From assembly GCF_024347335.1 (NCBI RefSeq), contig NZ_AP025464.1, positions 1,054,001 through 1,118,000 on the forward strand: DNA of 64,000 nucleotides, written 5' to 3'. The first letter of the stretch is position 1. Every line of letters begins with the position of its first letter. Below the pieces are notes generated by a model. It did no database searches. It had not been told where the DNA came from and was given only the letters and a program-made list of their open reading frames with translations. Positions 26,066-33,789 of this stretch are shown here, one piece after another. The DNA comes from Vibrio celticus. Its GTDB lineage: Bacteria; Pseudomonadota; Gammaproteobacteria; Enterobacterales; Vibrionaceae. The position numbers and the translations under genes are program-made.

Positions 26066-27523
26066 TCACTGATAAAAAAGCCGAGCGATCTGTTTGATCT
26101 TCGGCTTTATCTCAGCCAGACGGATATTTCCAAACCCCAGCACCGCCCCACTCCAATCACGAGCATCACTCGAACCGTACTCATAAAAATCAAACGGACG
26201 AATGATGATATTTTCAAGCTCAGCTCGTCGGCTCCACTCATGTTCAGATATACCTTGATACCACTGCACGGTCACATGTAGCCCTGCCGCCTGACTGATC
26301 ACTTCAAGATCACCGTTAAACTCGCTTTCAATCGCTTCTATCATGGTTTCATACTTGAGTTTGTATAACCGACGCATCTTTCTAATATGACGCAGCAAAT
26401 CGCCTTCTCGAACAAAATCCGCCAAAGCTTCCTGTGTGTGGGACGCCGTGTCTCCAGTAAGCGCATCTTTGATCTCAAGACACTTCGCCACCAGACTTTC
26501 TGGCACCACTAAGTACCCTAATCGAAGGCCATTGAACATCACCTTACTCAGAGAGCCGACATAGATGATGCGATCATCGAACCCCAACTTTCCCGCCAAC
26601 CCTTGCATGCTGGTATAAGGGCGATGAGCAAACTGGAACTCACTGTCGTAGTCGTCTTCAATGATCCATGACTGATGTTGATTGGCCCAATCGATAAGTT
26701 TAAGGCGTTGCTCAGTATTTAAAGTCGTGCCCATTGGGTATTGGTTACTCGGTGTGACATACAGAGCCTTAGCATTACTGGCCAACACTTTCTCAATATC
26801 TAGCCCCACCTTTTCACGCACACTTACACCGTCTAACTTTAGTCTCAACAGATCGATAATTTTATGTACTTGTCGATAACCGGGTTCCTCTACAAGGATT
26901 TTGTCGCCCATCGTTAACGTTGCCATTAATCCGATTGAGATGGCTTGCTGCGCACCTGCGGTGATGATGATTCTGTCGGCACTGCAATGAACCGAACGAC
27001 TGCTTGCAAGGTACCCGCTCAATGCTTCTCTCAAGGCTAAGCTTCCCTGAACCTCTTGATTGCCCGCAATGTTCTGACGTGTAGAGTGGCGTTGCAGCAA
27101 CCTCTGCCATTTCGCAAAAGGGAACGCATCTAAGTCTGGGACTCCGGGGGCAAAGCTACGGTTAATGTCGTTAGGTGTGGCTATGTTTGCACTCGGTTGA
27201 CTGACTGTTTGTTTAATCTTTGCATCCTGAACACACTTCGGTTGAGACAAACTTAGAAAGTGTTCTGGTTGTTCAACCGAGACATAAAACCCTGAGCCTT
27301 GCTTACTCTCGATATAACCTTCAGTGACCAGTTGTTCGTACGCATAAATCACCGTATTTCGACTCACCGATAACTCGACGGCCAACTTACGTGTTGAAGG
27401 TAACTTACTGCCCTTGCTCCATAAATCTTGAACGATCTTCTCTCTGATAGCGTGGAACAAGGCGGTTTGACGCGTGTCGTGTTGTTCGTCTAATTGTAGG
27501 TCACCGACATCGATAGGCTGCAT
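26066..27523 (-). CDS. MocR-family regulator (GntR winged helix plus aminotransferase domain)
   Basis: 485 residues from ATG 27523; GGA seven bases upstream supports it over the TTG at 27535. An N-terminal GntR winged helix (LSVSRNTVIYAYEQLVTEGYIESKQGSGFYV) is joined by a linker to a class I aminotransferase fold with the pyridoxal-phosphate site (YVTPSNQYPMG, IIEDDYDSEF, YVGSLSKVMFNGLRLGY, where the Lys binds PLP). MocR proteins sense PLP or amino-acid aldimines and are often divergent from B6-related genes; here the divergent neighbour is a PNPOx-like protein. A terminator-like hairpin lies within its last codons. Confidence 0.92.
   Translation of the reverse strand: MQPIDVGDLQLDEQHDTRQTALFHAIREKIVQDLWSKGSKLPSTRKLAVELSVSRNTVIYAYEQLVTEGYIESKQGSGFYVSVEQPEHFLSLSQPKCVQDAKIKQTVSQPSANIATPNDINRSFAPGVPDLDAFPFAKWQRLLQRHSTRQNIAGNQEVQGSLALREALSGYLASSRSVHCSADRIIITAGAQQAISIGLMATLTMGDKILVEEPGYRQVHKIIDLLRLKLDGVSVREKVGLDIEKVLASNAKALYVTPSNQYPMGTTLNTEQRLKLIDWANQHQSWIIEDDYDSEFQFAHRPYTSMQGLAGKLGFDDRIIYVGSLSKVMFNGLRLGYLVVPESLVAKCLEIKDALTGDTASHTQEALADFVREGDLLRHIRKMRRLYKLKYETMIEAIESEFNGDLEVISQAAGLHVTVQWYQGISEHEWSRRAELENIIIRPFDFYEYGSSDARDWSGAVLGFGNIRLAEIKPKIKQIARLFYQ
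26074..26108. terminator. Bidirectional terminator-like hairpin inside the MocR 3' end
   Basis: AAAAAAGCCGA (26074-26084) pairs with TCGGCTTT (26101-26108), extended by GATC/GATC. On the minus strand the T run occurs before the MocR stop codon (26066), so the hairpin is partly coding. Confidence 0.65.
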
Positions 27524-27550
27524 AACTGGATCCAAATAGTGTTTAAAAGT

Positions 27551-27568
27551 GGCTCTATTTAATAGACC
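27551..27568. promoter_or_regulatory. Candidate MocR operator
   Basis: GGCTCTATTTAATAGACC is a near-palindrome (TCTATT-T-AATAGA core) in the 90-bp divergent region between the MocR gene and the PNPOx-like gene, a position typical of MocR/PdxR operators. Confidence 0.45.
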
Positions 27569-27613
27569 AGTTAATCGCTACATTAATCAAAAGGCAATGA
27601 TTAAGGAGCGATT

Positions 27614-28273
27614 ATGTTATCTAACACGAAAAGAACCACGATTAAAAAAGGGGCTCACAAAGCCGTATTTGAACAAGAGAAACTGCACCAAATTATTGAT
27701 GAGAGCTTAATCGCACACATTGCATTGCAGGGCGAACAAGGCCCAATGGTTATCCCGATGCTCGCGTGGCGAGTGGATGACATGGTCTACATTCATGGGG
27801 CTAAAAACAGTCGCCTACTAAAAGGGCTAAAAAAGGGAGAACCAACCTGTTTAACGTTCACCTTGTTCGATGGTTGGGTGTTGACTCGTTCGGCATTTCA
27901 TCACAGCGCGCATTATCGTTCTGCTGTGGTGTTGGGGTCATTTTCAGTCATCGATGACAACCAAGAAAAGGATCGCTTGTTGAATATCTTTATTGAGCAA
28001 ATCGCGCCGGGCAGAACCGATGAAGTCAGGCTCAGTAATGAAAAGGAACTGACTGCGACCGAGCTATTAGCAATACCGTTAACGGAAGCGTCTGTAAAAA
28101 TTGGTAAGCATGGTGTGAATGATGATAAAGCCGATATGGACATTCCAGTATGGGCTGGCGTATTACCTTATCGAACGGTTGTTGGGCCGTTAGAAACCGT
28201 TCCAGAGCAAGAAGGCATTATTGAAACACCAGATTACCAACAAGCTTATGGTGAACGTTGGTATCAGAATTAA
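27614..28273 (+). CDS. Pyridoxamine 5'-phosphate oxidase family (flavin-nucleotide-binding) protein
   Basis: A 219-residue protein with the split-barrel flavin-binding fold: IIDESLIAHIALQGEQGPMVIPMLAWRVDDMVYIHGAKNSRLLKGLKKG, then HHSAHYRSAVVLGSF and VLPYRTVVG near the C-terminus. It resembles the NimA/flavin-nucleotide-binding branch rather than PdxH. It probably binds FMN; the reaction is unknown. AAGGAGCG precedes the ATG. It is divergent from the MocR gene and is the likely regulated target. Confidence 0.82.
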   Translation: MLSNTKRTTIKKGAHKAVFEQEKLHQIIDESLIAHIALQGEQGPMVIPMLAWRVDDMVYIHGAKNSRLLKGLKKGEPTCLTFTLFDGWVLTRSAFHHSAHYRSAVVLGSFSVIDDNQEKDRLLNIFIEQIAPGRTDEVRLSNEKELTATELLAIPLTEASVKIGKHGVNDDKADMDIPVWAGVLPYRTVVGPLETVPEQEGIIETPDYQQAYGERWYQN

Positions 28274-28355
28274 CACTCGAAGATGGTGAACTTGATAAAA
28301 TTGTATACAATCTGAATTACAAAAATTTAACATGACTCAATAATGTAATCAGACA

Positions 28356-29318
28356 ATGAAAACGAACAGGGATATTCTACCATTTCAAGGCTTGCTCAAT
28401 GGCATCGGGCAAGTCTATTTCACACCGTCTGTCATGACGTCGATTTTGCTGTTGCTTGCCATTTCTATTGAGTCACTTGCACTGGCTTTTCTTACCTTAC
28501 TTGGCGCTAGTTGCAGCTTTGCATTGGCCTTCTATGGCTATATGTACACCAACACCAACACCAACACCAACACCAACACCAACACCAACACCAACACCAA
28601 CAAGTCAGTAGACGACATTGATAGTGGAATGTACGCGCTAAATGGCGCTTTAATTGGCTTATTTATCGGTAACTTTTTTGGTGTGACACCATTATTGGCT
28701 TTAGTGACTGTGTTAGGTGCATTAGTCACGGTGCCGATTGCCCACATCGTATTCAGTTTTAAGAAATATCGCGGTTACACTAGCGCCTTTATCCTCACCA
28801 CTTGGCTGATTTATATTATCCAATCAGCCTTTGAGCTATCAGCGTTTTCTGCACCTGATTCCGCACTGATGCCATTCATCAGTATTGAGGCTAGCTCGTG
28901 GTTTAACCTGCCAACAGTGGTGATCCCGTTGTTAAAAGGGATAAGCCAAGTCAGCTTCATCGAAAATGCGTTGTCGGGGCTCGTTATCTGGGTTGCCATC
29001 GCACTCAACAATATCAAGAGTGCCATTTGGGTTATGCTCGCAGTAATAATTAGCACCGTATTTAGCGATTTGATTGGCGCTTCTAACGAACTGGTAGCCC
29101 AAGGTCTTTACGGGTACAACGCCATTCTTGCCACTTTAGCACTTGTGCTCTATCCGCGAATCCCTTGGCCGTTAACTCTATTAGGCATGCTATTAAGCTG
29201 TGTAATCACACTTGGTTTTCATGAACTGTCACTACTACCACTCACCGCCCCTTTCATTTTGAGTACTTGGGCTGTGGTTTACTTGTCTAGCCTGATCCAT
29301 AAGCGAACCATAAGTTAG
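28356..29318 (+). CDS. Urea transporter family protein with in-frame hexanucleotide repeat
   Basis: A 320-residue membrane protein of the urea transporter family: FQGLLNGIGQVYFTPSVMTSILLLLAI at the start, ALNGALIGLFIG, LKGISQVSFIENALSGLVIW, GLYGYNAILATLALV (urea-pore-type repeat) and LTAPFILSTWAV at the end, with two internally related halves. It would mediate facilitated urea uptake across the inner membrane. Nine copies of ACCAAC (28548-28601) encode (Thr-Asn)9 in a loop after the second helix. Slippage would change loop length without breaking frame. The ribosome site is weak. No urease genes are visible in the window. Confidence 0.85.
   Translation: MKTNRDILPFQGLLNGIGQVYFTPSVMTSILLLLAISIESLALAFLTLLGASCSFALAFYGYMYTNTNTNTNTNTNTNTNTNKSVDDIDSGMYALNGALIGLFIGNFFGVTPLLALVTVLGALVTVPIAHIVFSFKKYRGYTSAFILTTWLIYIIQSAFELSAFSAPDSALMPFISIEASSWFNLPTVVIPLLKGISQVSFIENALSGLVIWVAIALNNIKSAIWVMLAVIISTVFSDLIGASNELVAQGLYGYNAILATLALVLYPRIPWPLTLLGMLLSCVITLGFHELSLLPLTAPFILSTWAVVYLSSLIHKRTIS
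28548..28601 (+). repeat. (ACCAAC)9 microsatellite
   Basis: Nine perfect tandem copies of a 6-bp unit inside the urea transporter gene. The unit length is a multiple of three, so copy-number change alters only the number of Thr-Asn pairs. Confidence 0.97.
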
Positions 29319-29328
29319 CTCTGTATAG

Positions 29329-30336
29329 TTACAGGCCGGTTTTTAAGCGCTCAACATATTGCTTAGGTGTCAAACCTCGATGTTTCTTAAACATCCGATT
29401 AAAGCTCGCGACATTGGTATAGCCGAGCCTCGTCGCGACTTCTTTTATTGGCACTGAATACATCAACAACTCCACCGCCACGTTACTTAGCGCATAGCCC
29501 ATAATGGTAGAAAAGTTGATGCCTAAGTTATGCAATCGACGTTGAAATTGCTGTTCAGATAACCCAAGCAAACTCGACACTTTATGCAGTGTTGGCAGGC
29601 CGAAATGGCGACTGTAATTAATCATCTCATAGGTCACCTTATGCTCATCCGCGGCATCAGGCATGTTGAGGTAATTATCTAAGTCATGAAAGTTCATTGC
29701 CAAGCTCATCTTGCCGCTAGAAGGGGCTTGATTGCTCGATAACCTCGACTGGCTTGGTATCCAGATTTCAGTTCGTGGCTGGCCCCACTGAATATTGCAC
29801 CCAAAATACTCTTGATAGAGTTGAGTGTTCTCGCGATAACCTGCGATAGAGACGGCTGCGGGAGTAAAGTCGTCTCCCAAGTAACGCCTTAATATCTTCA
29901 TCATAAAGATGGCAACTCGAATTGAGTCATGAACTTTACCCACCTCAGTATAAGCAGGATTGTCGTAGCACCATTTGATGAAATTACCGACTTGAGCGCC
30001 ATACAGGAAAGCGCCGGACTGCAAACAGTGCAACCCGATGTTAACTCGGCGTATAGACGACGCCAGATCGTGCTCCGAGAAAAACCAGTTCGAAAGAGGA
30101 CCTAGCCTTTCAATATCCACCCTATCAGCCAACTTCAAGATAATATCGGGATCACCGGCTTGTTGTTCAAGCAAGCCATACCATTTGTCCACTTCACTTA
30201 CGGGAATAAGGTTCATCGGGTTATTAAACACCGATTTAGGAATACCTAATTGCTCAGTATTCACGGCCTTATTGGTCGTTGCGTATTGGTAAATACCCAA
30301 AATACCCAATGCTCTTAAGAAGTTACAATTGTTCAT
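29329..30336 (-). CDS. AraC-family transcriptional regulator
   Basis: 335 residues. The N-terminal ~200 residues match the arabinose-binding-type domain common in long AraC regulators (NPMNLIPVSEVDKWYGLLEQQAGDPDIILKLADRVD). The C-terminal double helix-turn-helix ends IKEVATRLGYTNVASFNRMFKKHRGLTPKQYVERLK. It is divergent from the DUF3302-HlyD pair with 133 bp between, so it probably controls that operon. The effector is unknown. Confidence 0.9.
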   Translation of the reverse strand: MNNCNFLRALGILGIYQYATTNKAVNTEQLGIPKSVFNNPMNLIPVSEVDKWYGLLEQQAGDPDIILKLADRVDIERLGPLSNWFFSEHDLASSIRRVNIGLHCLQSGAFLYGAQVGNFIKWCYDNPAYTEVGKVHDSIRVAIFMMKILRRYLGDDFTPAAVSIAGYRENTQLYQEYFGCNIQWGQPRTEIWIPSQSRLSSNQAPSSGKMSLAMNFHDLDNYLNMPDAADEHKVTYEMINYSRHFGLPTLHKVSSLLGLSEQQFQRRLHNLGINFSTIMGYALSNVAVELLMYSVPIKEVATRLGYTNVASFNRMFKKHRGLTPKQYVERLKTGL

Positions 30337-30469
30337 TAGCTACCATACTTAGAAGTCGTTATTACAGATCAAATCATATTGACATCATTATTAAAGTAAT
30401 TGGTAAATTTTCAACCTCTGAATCTGATATCAATCACACTCGGCGCTCAATTTAACCTAGGGTATATCA

Positions 30470-30820
30470 ATGAGTTTAGTTAGTGTCCCATTTGTCGGAA
30501 CCGGCGCAGATACCGCACTACACGTAGTTGCAGGCGTAGTGTTGGTCGCAACCATCGCTGCTGCATGTTACGGCTTCTGGCGTGTACATGAATTACCAAT
30601 CAACAAGGCTCACAGTAAAGAGCATCAACAACTCGGTTTGATCACCGCATTAACATGGATTGGTTTTGTATGGCACTGGGTATGGGTACTAGCAGTAATT
30701 TTGGCCTTCGTTGATATGGAAAAAGCCATCATCAATCTAAGAGACACATGGAAGTCACCGACAACAACCAAGGAGCAAACAACTTCCGATAAACAAGATG
30801 AGGAGAGCCAAACATGTTAG
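30470..30820 (+). CDS. DUF3302/YiaW-like inner-membrane protein
   Basis: A 116-residue protein with two or three membrane helices (ADTALHVVAGVVLVATIAAACYGFW; LITALTWIGFVWHWVWVLAVILAF) and a polar tail. It resembles the E. coli YiaW type that pairs with the HlyD-like YiaV. It overlaps the HlyD-family gene by seven bases (ATGTTAG), so the two are coupled. The AraC gene is divergent. The pair probably forms a small membrane-fusion assembly; the transported compound is unknown. Confidence 0.75.
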   Translation: MSLVSVPFVGTGADTALHVVAGVVLVATIAAACYGFWRVHELPINKAHSKEHQQLGLITALTWIGFVWHWVWVLAVILAFVDMEKAIINLRDTWKSPTTTKEQTTSDKQDEESQTC

Positions 30821-32037
30821 AAGGCTTGGCAATTTGGGCACTGTTCATTTACTTACTCAGACTTGTTGGTATGCCTTGGAACAAAGGCACAAAGGCGTTT
30901 GCGTACCTAGGGGGTACATCTTGGTTGCTGTTTGTATGGGTTGGCCTACTCAACTTTACTCCGATGGATCTATCGGGAGGCTCAGTGGTTCAATCTCCAC
31001 ATATTCAGTTGCGTCCAGACTCAACTAATGTGTCGGGAAAAACTTCCAAAGTCCACATCCACCCGAACCAGGATGTGACTGAAGGACAGCTAATTTACGA
31101 AATTGATGACACCAAATATGTCATCGCAAGAGACAAAGCCAGCGTTCAACTTGAATCTGCAGAGGTCGCTTTAGACACAGCTCGCCAAGAAGTGAGCATT
31201 GCAAAAGTCAGCTACCAATCGGCGCTTGAAGACATCAAAGCTTCAGTCGCACAAATAGATTCGGCTAAAACAGACTTGGTGCTGCAGTCAAAGACGCTTG
31301 ATCGTTACCAGAAGCAAAACAAAGTGGTAGAACATACGATCACTGAAACTGACATCGACCAACAAACAGCAAAGGTAGACTTAGCGACGTATAACGTTAC
31401 GACATTGGAATCTCAGCTTAGCAAGAAAGAAGTCGATGCCGAGAATGCAAAGTTAAACATCCACAAAGCTGAAACCAATGTGAGCAAGAAGCAAACTGAG
31501 GTCGATTCAGCAAAGGCAACACTGGCACAAGCACAATGGGACTTGAACAGCACCAAAGTCACGGCACCGACTGACGGCTTTGTAACGAACTTTATTCTTC
31601 GTGAGGGTCAGCGTGTTTCAATGATGCCTCGTATCCAGATGTATACCGAAGAGAAGTACGTGCTGATGCGAGTGAACCACCAAGCGATTCGTAATATTAA
31701 GGTCGGTCAACCAGCAGAATTTGCGACAGCGGTATACCCAGGGAAAGTATTCTCTGCAACCGTAGAAGGTATTGTAGAAGCGACTGGTGAAGCGCAAGCA
31801 AGCTTGCTGGGTATCGATGAGCAGGTTCGTGTTACCACAGGCAAAAACCTTCAGAACAAGCACCACTTTGTTCGTTTAAAAATTGATGAGGCAGAGGGTT
31901 ACGATATTCCTGTTGGCTCTGTCGGATTAGCCTGGGTAAGCGGTGAGAAGCCTATCAGCTTTATGGCGTTCCTAGACGTAATACGCGGGATCATCATTAG
32001 AATGAAGTCTCAACTGTACTTCTTCTATTCCATCTAA
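30814..32037 (+). CDS. HlyD/membrane-fusion family protein (YiaV-like)
   Basis: A 407-residue inner-membrane protein. Two N-terminal helices (about 5-20 and 30-47) are followed by a lipoyl-like hybrid motif (VSGKTSKVHIHPNQDVTEGQLIYEIDDTKY), a long coiled coil (about 110-230), the second lipoyl half (TKVTAPTDGFVTNFILREGQRVS) and a beta-barrel domain. It is the periplasmic adaptor of a pump or envelope complex. Two N-terminal helices instead of one fit the YiaV/YibH group that works with DUF3302 proteins rather than RND pumps. A strong terminator follows. Confidence 0.88.
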   Translation: MLEGLAIWALFIYLLRLVGMPWNKGTKAFAYLGGTSWLLFVWVGLLNFTPMDLSGGSVVQSPHIQLRPDSTNVSGKTSKVHIHPNQDVTEGQLIYEIDDTKYVIARDKASVQLESAEVALDTARQEVSIAKVSYQSALEDIKASVAQIDSAKTDLVLQSKTLDRYQKQNKVVEHTITETDIDQQTAKVDLATYNVTTLESQLSKKEVDAENAKLNIHKAETNVSKKQTEVDSAKATLAQAQWDLNSTKVTAPTDGFVTNFILREGQRVSMMPRIQMYTEEKYVLMRVNHQAIRNIKVGQPAEFATAVYPGKVFSATVEGIVEATGEAQASLLGIDEQVRVTTGKNLQNKHHFVRLKIDEAEGYDIPVGSVGLAWVSGEKPISFMAFLDVIRGIIIRMKSQLYFFYSI

Positions 32038-32063
32038 TACTTCCTATTGGGGAAACAATACCC

Positions 32064-32100
32064 AAGCCCGTGCGCTCTTAGATCGCACGGGCTTTTGTTT
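32064..32100 (+). terminator. Rho-independent terminator after the HlyD-family gene
   Basis: AAGCCCGTGCG (32064-32074) pairs with CGCACGGGCTT (32084-32094), followed by TTTGTTT. Confidence 0.92.
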
Positions 32101-32159
32101 ATTTCACTATTCGTCTCCAAAAAGAACACAAACTCGAAAAACGAATCAACACTCTAAAG

Positions 32160-32284
32160 TTGCAAATCGCAATTGCATTTTGCAATTAGTCATTGCAAAA
32201 ACGCAAATTAAACGCTCAAATACGCACCAGATTGCTATAAAACTGCCGTTTTACGTGGTTTTAAAAGTTGGCACGCTAACTGCT
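32160..32284 (+). promoter_or_regulatory. LuxO-type sites and sigma-54 promoter of the first qrr gene
   Basis: Three LuxO-like boxes lie in a row: TTGCAAATCGCAA (32160-32172), TTGCATTTTGCAA (32173-32185) and TTGCAAAAACGCAA (32193-32206); the middle one fits TTGCA-N3-TGCAA exactly. A sigma-54 element TTGGCACGCTAACTGCT follows, with GG at 32270-32271 and GC at 32282-32283, exactly ten bases between. The transcript should start near 32295. This is the expected layout for LuxO~P activation of qrr genes. Confidence 0.9.
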
Positions 32285-32294
32285 ATGTATATAT

Positions 32295-32405
32295 TGACCC
32301 TTCTTAAGCCGAGGGTCACCTAGCCAACTGACGTTGTTAGTGAACCTATTCTTGTTCACATAATATTTAAGCCAATTGCGATTATTGCGATTGGCTATTT
32401 TTTTA
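32295..32405 (+). ncRNA. qrr: Quorum-regulatory small RNA Qrr (first copy)
   Basis: About 110 nt. It starts TGACCC twelve bases past the sigma-54 -12 element. Stem 1 is TGACCCT (32295-32301) with AGGGTCA (32312-32318). The hallmark pairing region CCTAGCCAACTGACGTTGTT is at 32319-32338. A second stem GTGAAC/GTTCAC is at 32340-32359, and the terminator GCCAAT (32371-32376) / ATTGGC (32390-32395) is followed by a T run. The long first loop fits the Qrr2-5 type rather than Qrr1. Qrr RNAs act with Hfq on luxR/hapR-type, aphA and luxO mRNAs. I do not assign a number. Confidence 0.95.
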
Positions 32406-32509
32406 CCTGCAGTTTGGCCGGCCACCCTCCTTTTCGATACAGACACCCATTCAAACGTATAATAATCAACATTCATAACCAACCAAGAACAGCAGATAAC
32501 CAACCCGTT

Positions 32510-32527
32510 ATAGAAAACGTTTTCTAT
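32510..32527. promoter_or_regulatory. 18-bp perfect palindrome upstream of codB
   Basis: ATAGAAAACGTTTTCTAT has a LacI/PurR-family look (central AACGTT). A second, weaker PurR-like sequence (ATGCGCACGTTTGCCT, 32651-32666) lies nearer to codB. In E. coli codBA is repressed by PurR, so PurR control here is plausible but inferred. Confidence 0.5.
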
Positions 32528-32716
32528 TTATTTTTTTGAAATAAATACAGAAAATAACATTATGTTTTACAAGATAATTACTGCAATAACTGATTTTAAA
32601 TCGCCCTTATTGACAAAATTAGCATTGACTGTGTGATTTATATCACCATAATGCGCACGTTTGCCTGCAATACGGCGACCGTTAATTTTAATTTTGATCA
32701 TTTGCGGAGGTAAAAA

Positions 32717-33780
32717 ATGGCTGCTGATAATAACTACAGTCTAGGGCCGGTTCCTACATCGGCTCATCTACTGGCCTCTCTACTCACCTCCTAGCTCGTT
32801 TCTCTTTCGGTACAAAAGGCTCATGGCTTCCTTCTGCTCTACTTGGTGGTACACAAGTCGGTTGGTTTGGTGTGGGTGTTGCGATGTTTGCGATTCCAGT
32901 ACAAAAAGCAACGGGCATTGATACCAACACCTTGATTATCGTATCTGGCTTGTTAATGACGGGGACGGTGTACTTCGGCATTAAAGCACTAATGGTACTT
33001 TCAGCGATTGCGGTACCTGCGATTGCGATTCTGGGTGGTTACTCAGTACTGACTGCGGTAGACAGCGTTGGCGGACTAGAACAACTGCAACTAATTAAAC
33101 CAGAGACGCCAATGGACTTCTCAATGGCTCTTGCAATGGTTGTAGGTTCATTTGTTAGTGCGGGTACGCTAACGGCCGATTTTGTTCGCTTTGGTAAAAA
33201 GCCTGCGAGCGCAGTATTAATCACAATGGTTGCATTCTTCATCGGTAACTCACTGATGTTTATCTTTGGCGCAGCCGGTGCAGCAGCAACAGGCCAATCA
33301 GACATTTCAGATGTGATGATTGCACAAGGGTTACTGCTTCCAGCGATCATCGTGCTTGGCTTGAACATCTGGACAACCAATGAGAATGCACTTTATGCAT
33401 CGGGTCTGGGTTTATCTAACATCACTGGTCGCTCAAGTACTACAATGTCTATCATTAACGGCATTATCGGTACGATTTTCGCGCTTTGGTTATACAACAA
33501 CTTCGTTGGTTGGTTAACCTTCCTTTCGCTGGCGATTCCACCAATTGGTGGCGTAATCATCGCCGACTTCTTCGCGAACCGTAAACGTTACAAAGATTTT
33601 GCAAATGCAGAGTTCCAAACCGTAAACTGGGCTGGCATTATCGCGGTAGCAACAGGCGTAGCCGCTGGTCACTTCCTACCTGGCGTTGTTCCTTTGAACG
33701 CAGTGTTAGGTGGTGCAATCAGTTACCTCGTGCTTAATCCTCTATTGAACAAAAAAGCTCTGAAATCTCAGGCCGCTTAA
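32717..33780 (+). pseudogene. codB: Cytosine permease CodB, inactivated by internal deletion and frameshift
   Basis: The strong GGAGGT ribosome site and ATG at 32717 begin a CodB N-terminus (MAADNNYSLGPVPTSA), but the frame then shifts and stops at 32792-32794. In another frame the protein resumes at about the 73rd CodB residue (YIGSSTGLSTHLLARFSFGTKGSW) and continues to the normal end at 33780, with the NCS1 signatures GGTQVGWFGVGVAMF and SAGTLTADFVRFG. About 57 codons, including the first two membrane helices, are missing. The bases TACATCGGCTC (32755-32765) fit both sides of the junction. A GTG-started fragment from 32872 would lack these helices, so I call it non-functional. codA follows nine bases later and is intact. 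Confidence 0.9.
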
Positions 33781-33789
33781 GGACACACT

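Noticed and set aside
32276..32503. 75-codon frame on the minus strand
   Set aside because: It runs antisense through the first qrr gene, with no ribosome site or domain.
32872..33780. A functional shortened CodB from a GTG at 32872
   Set aside because: No ribosome site, and the first membrane helices of the NCS1 fold are missing.
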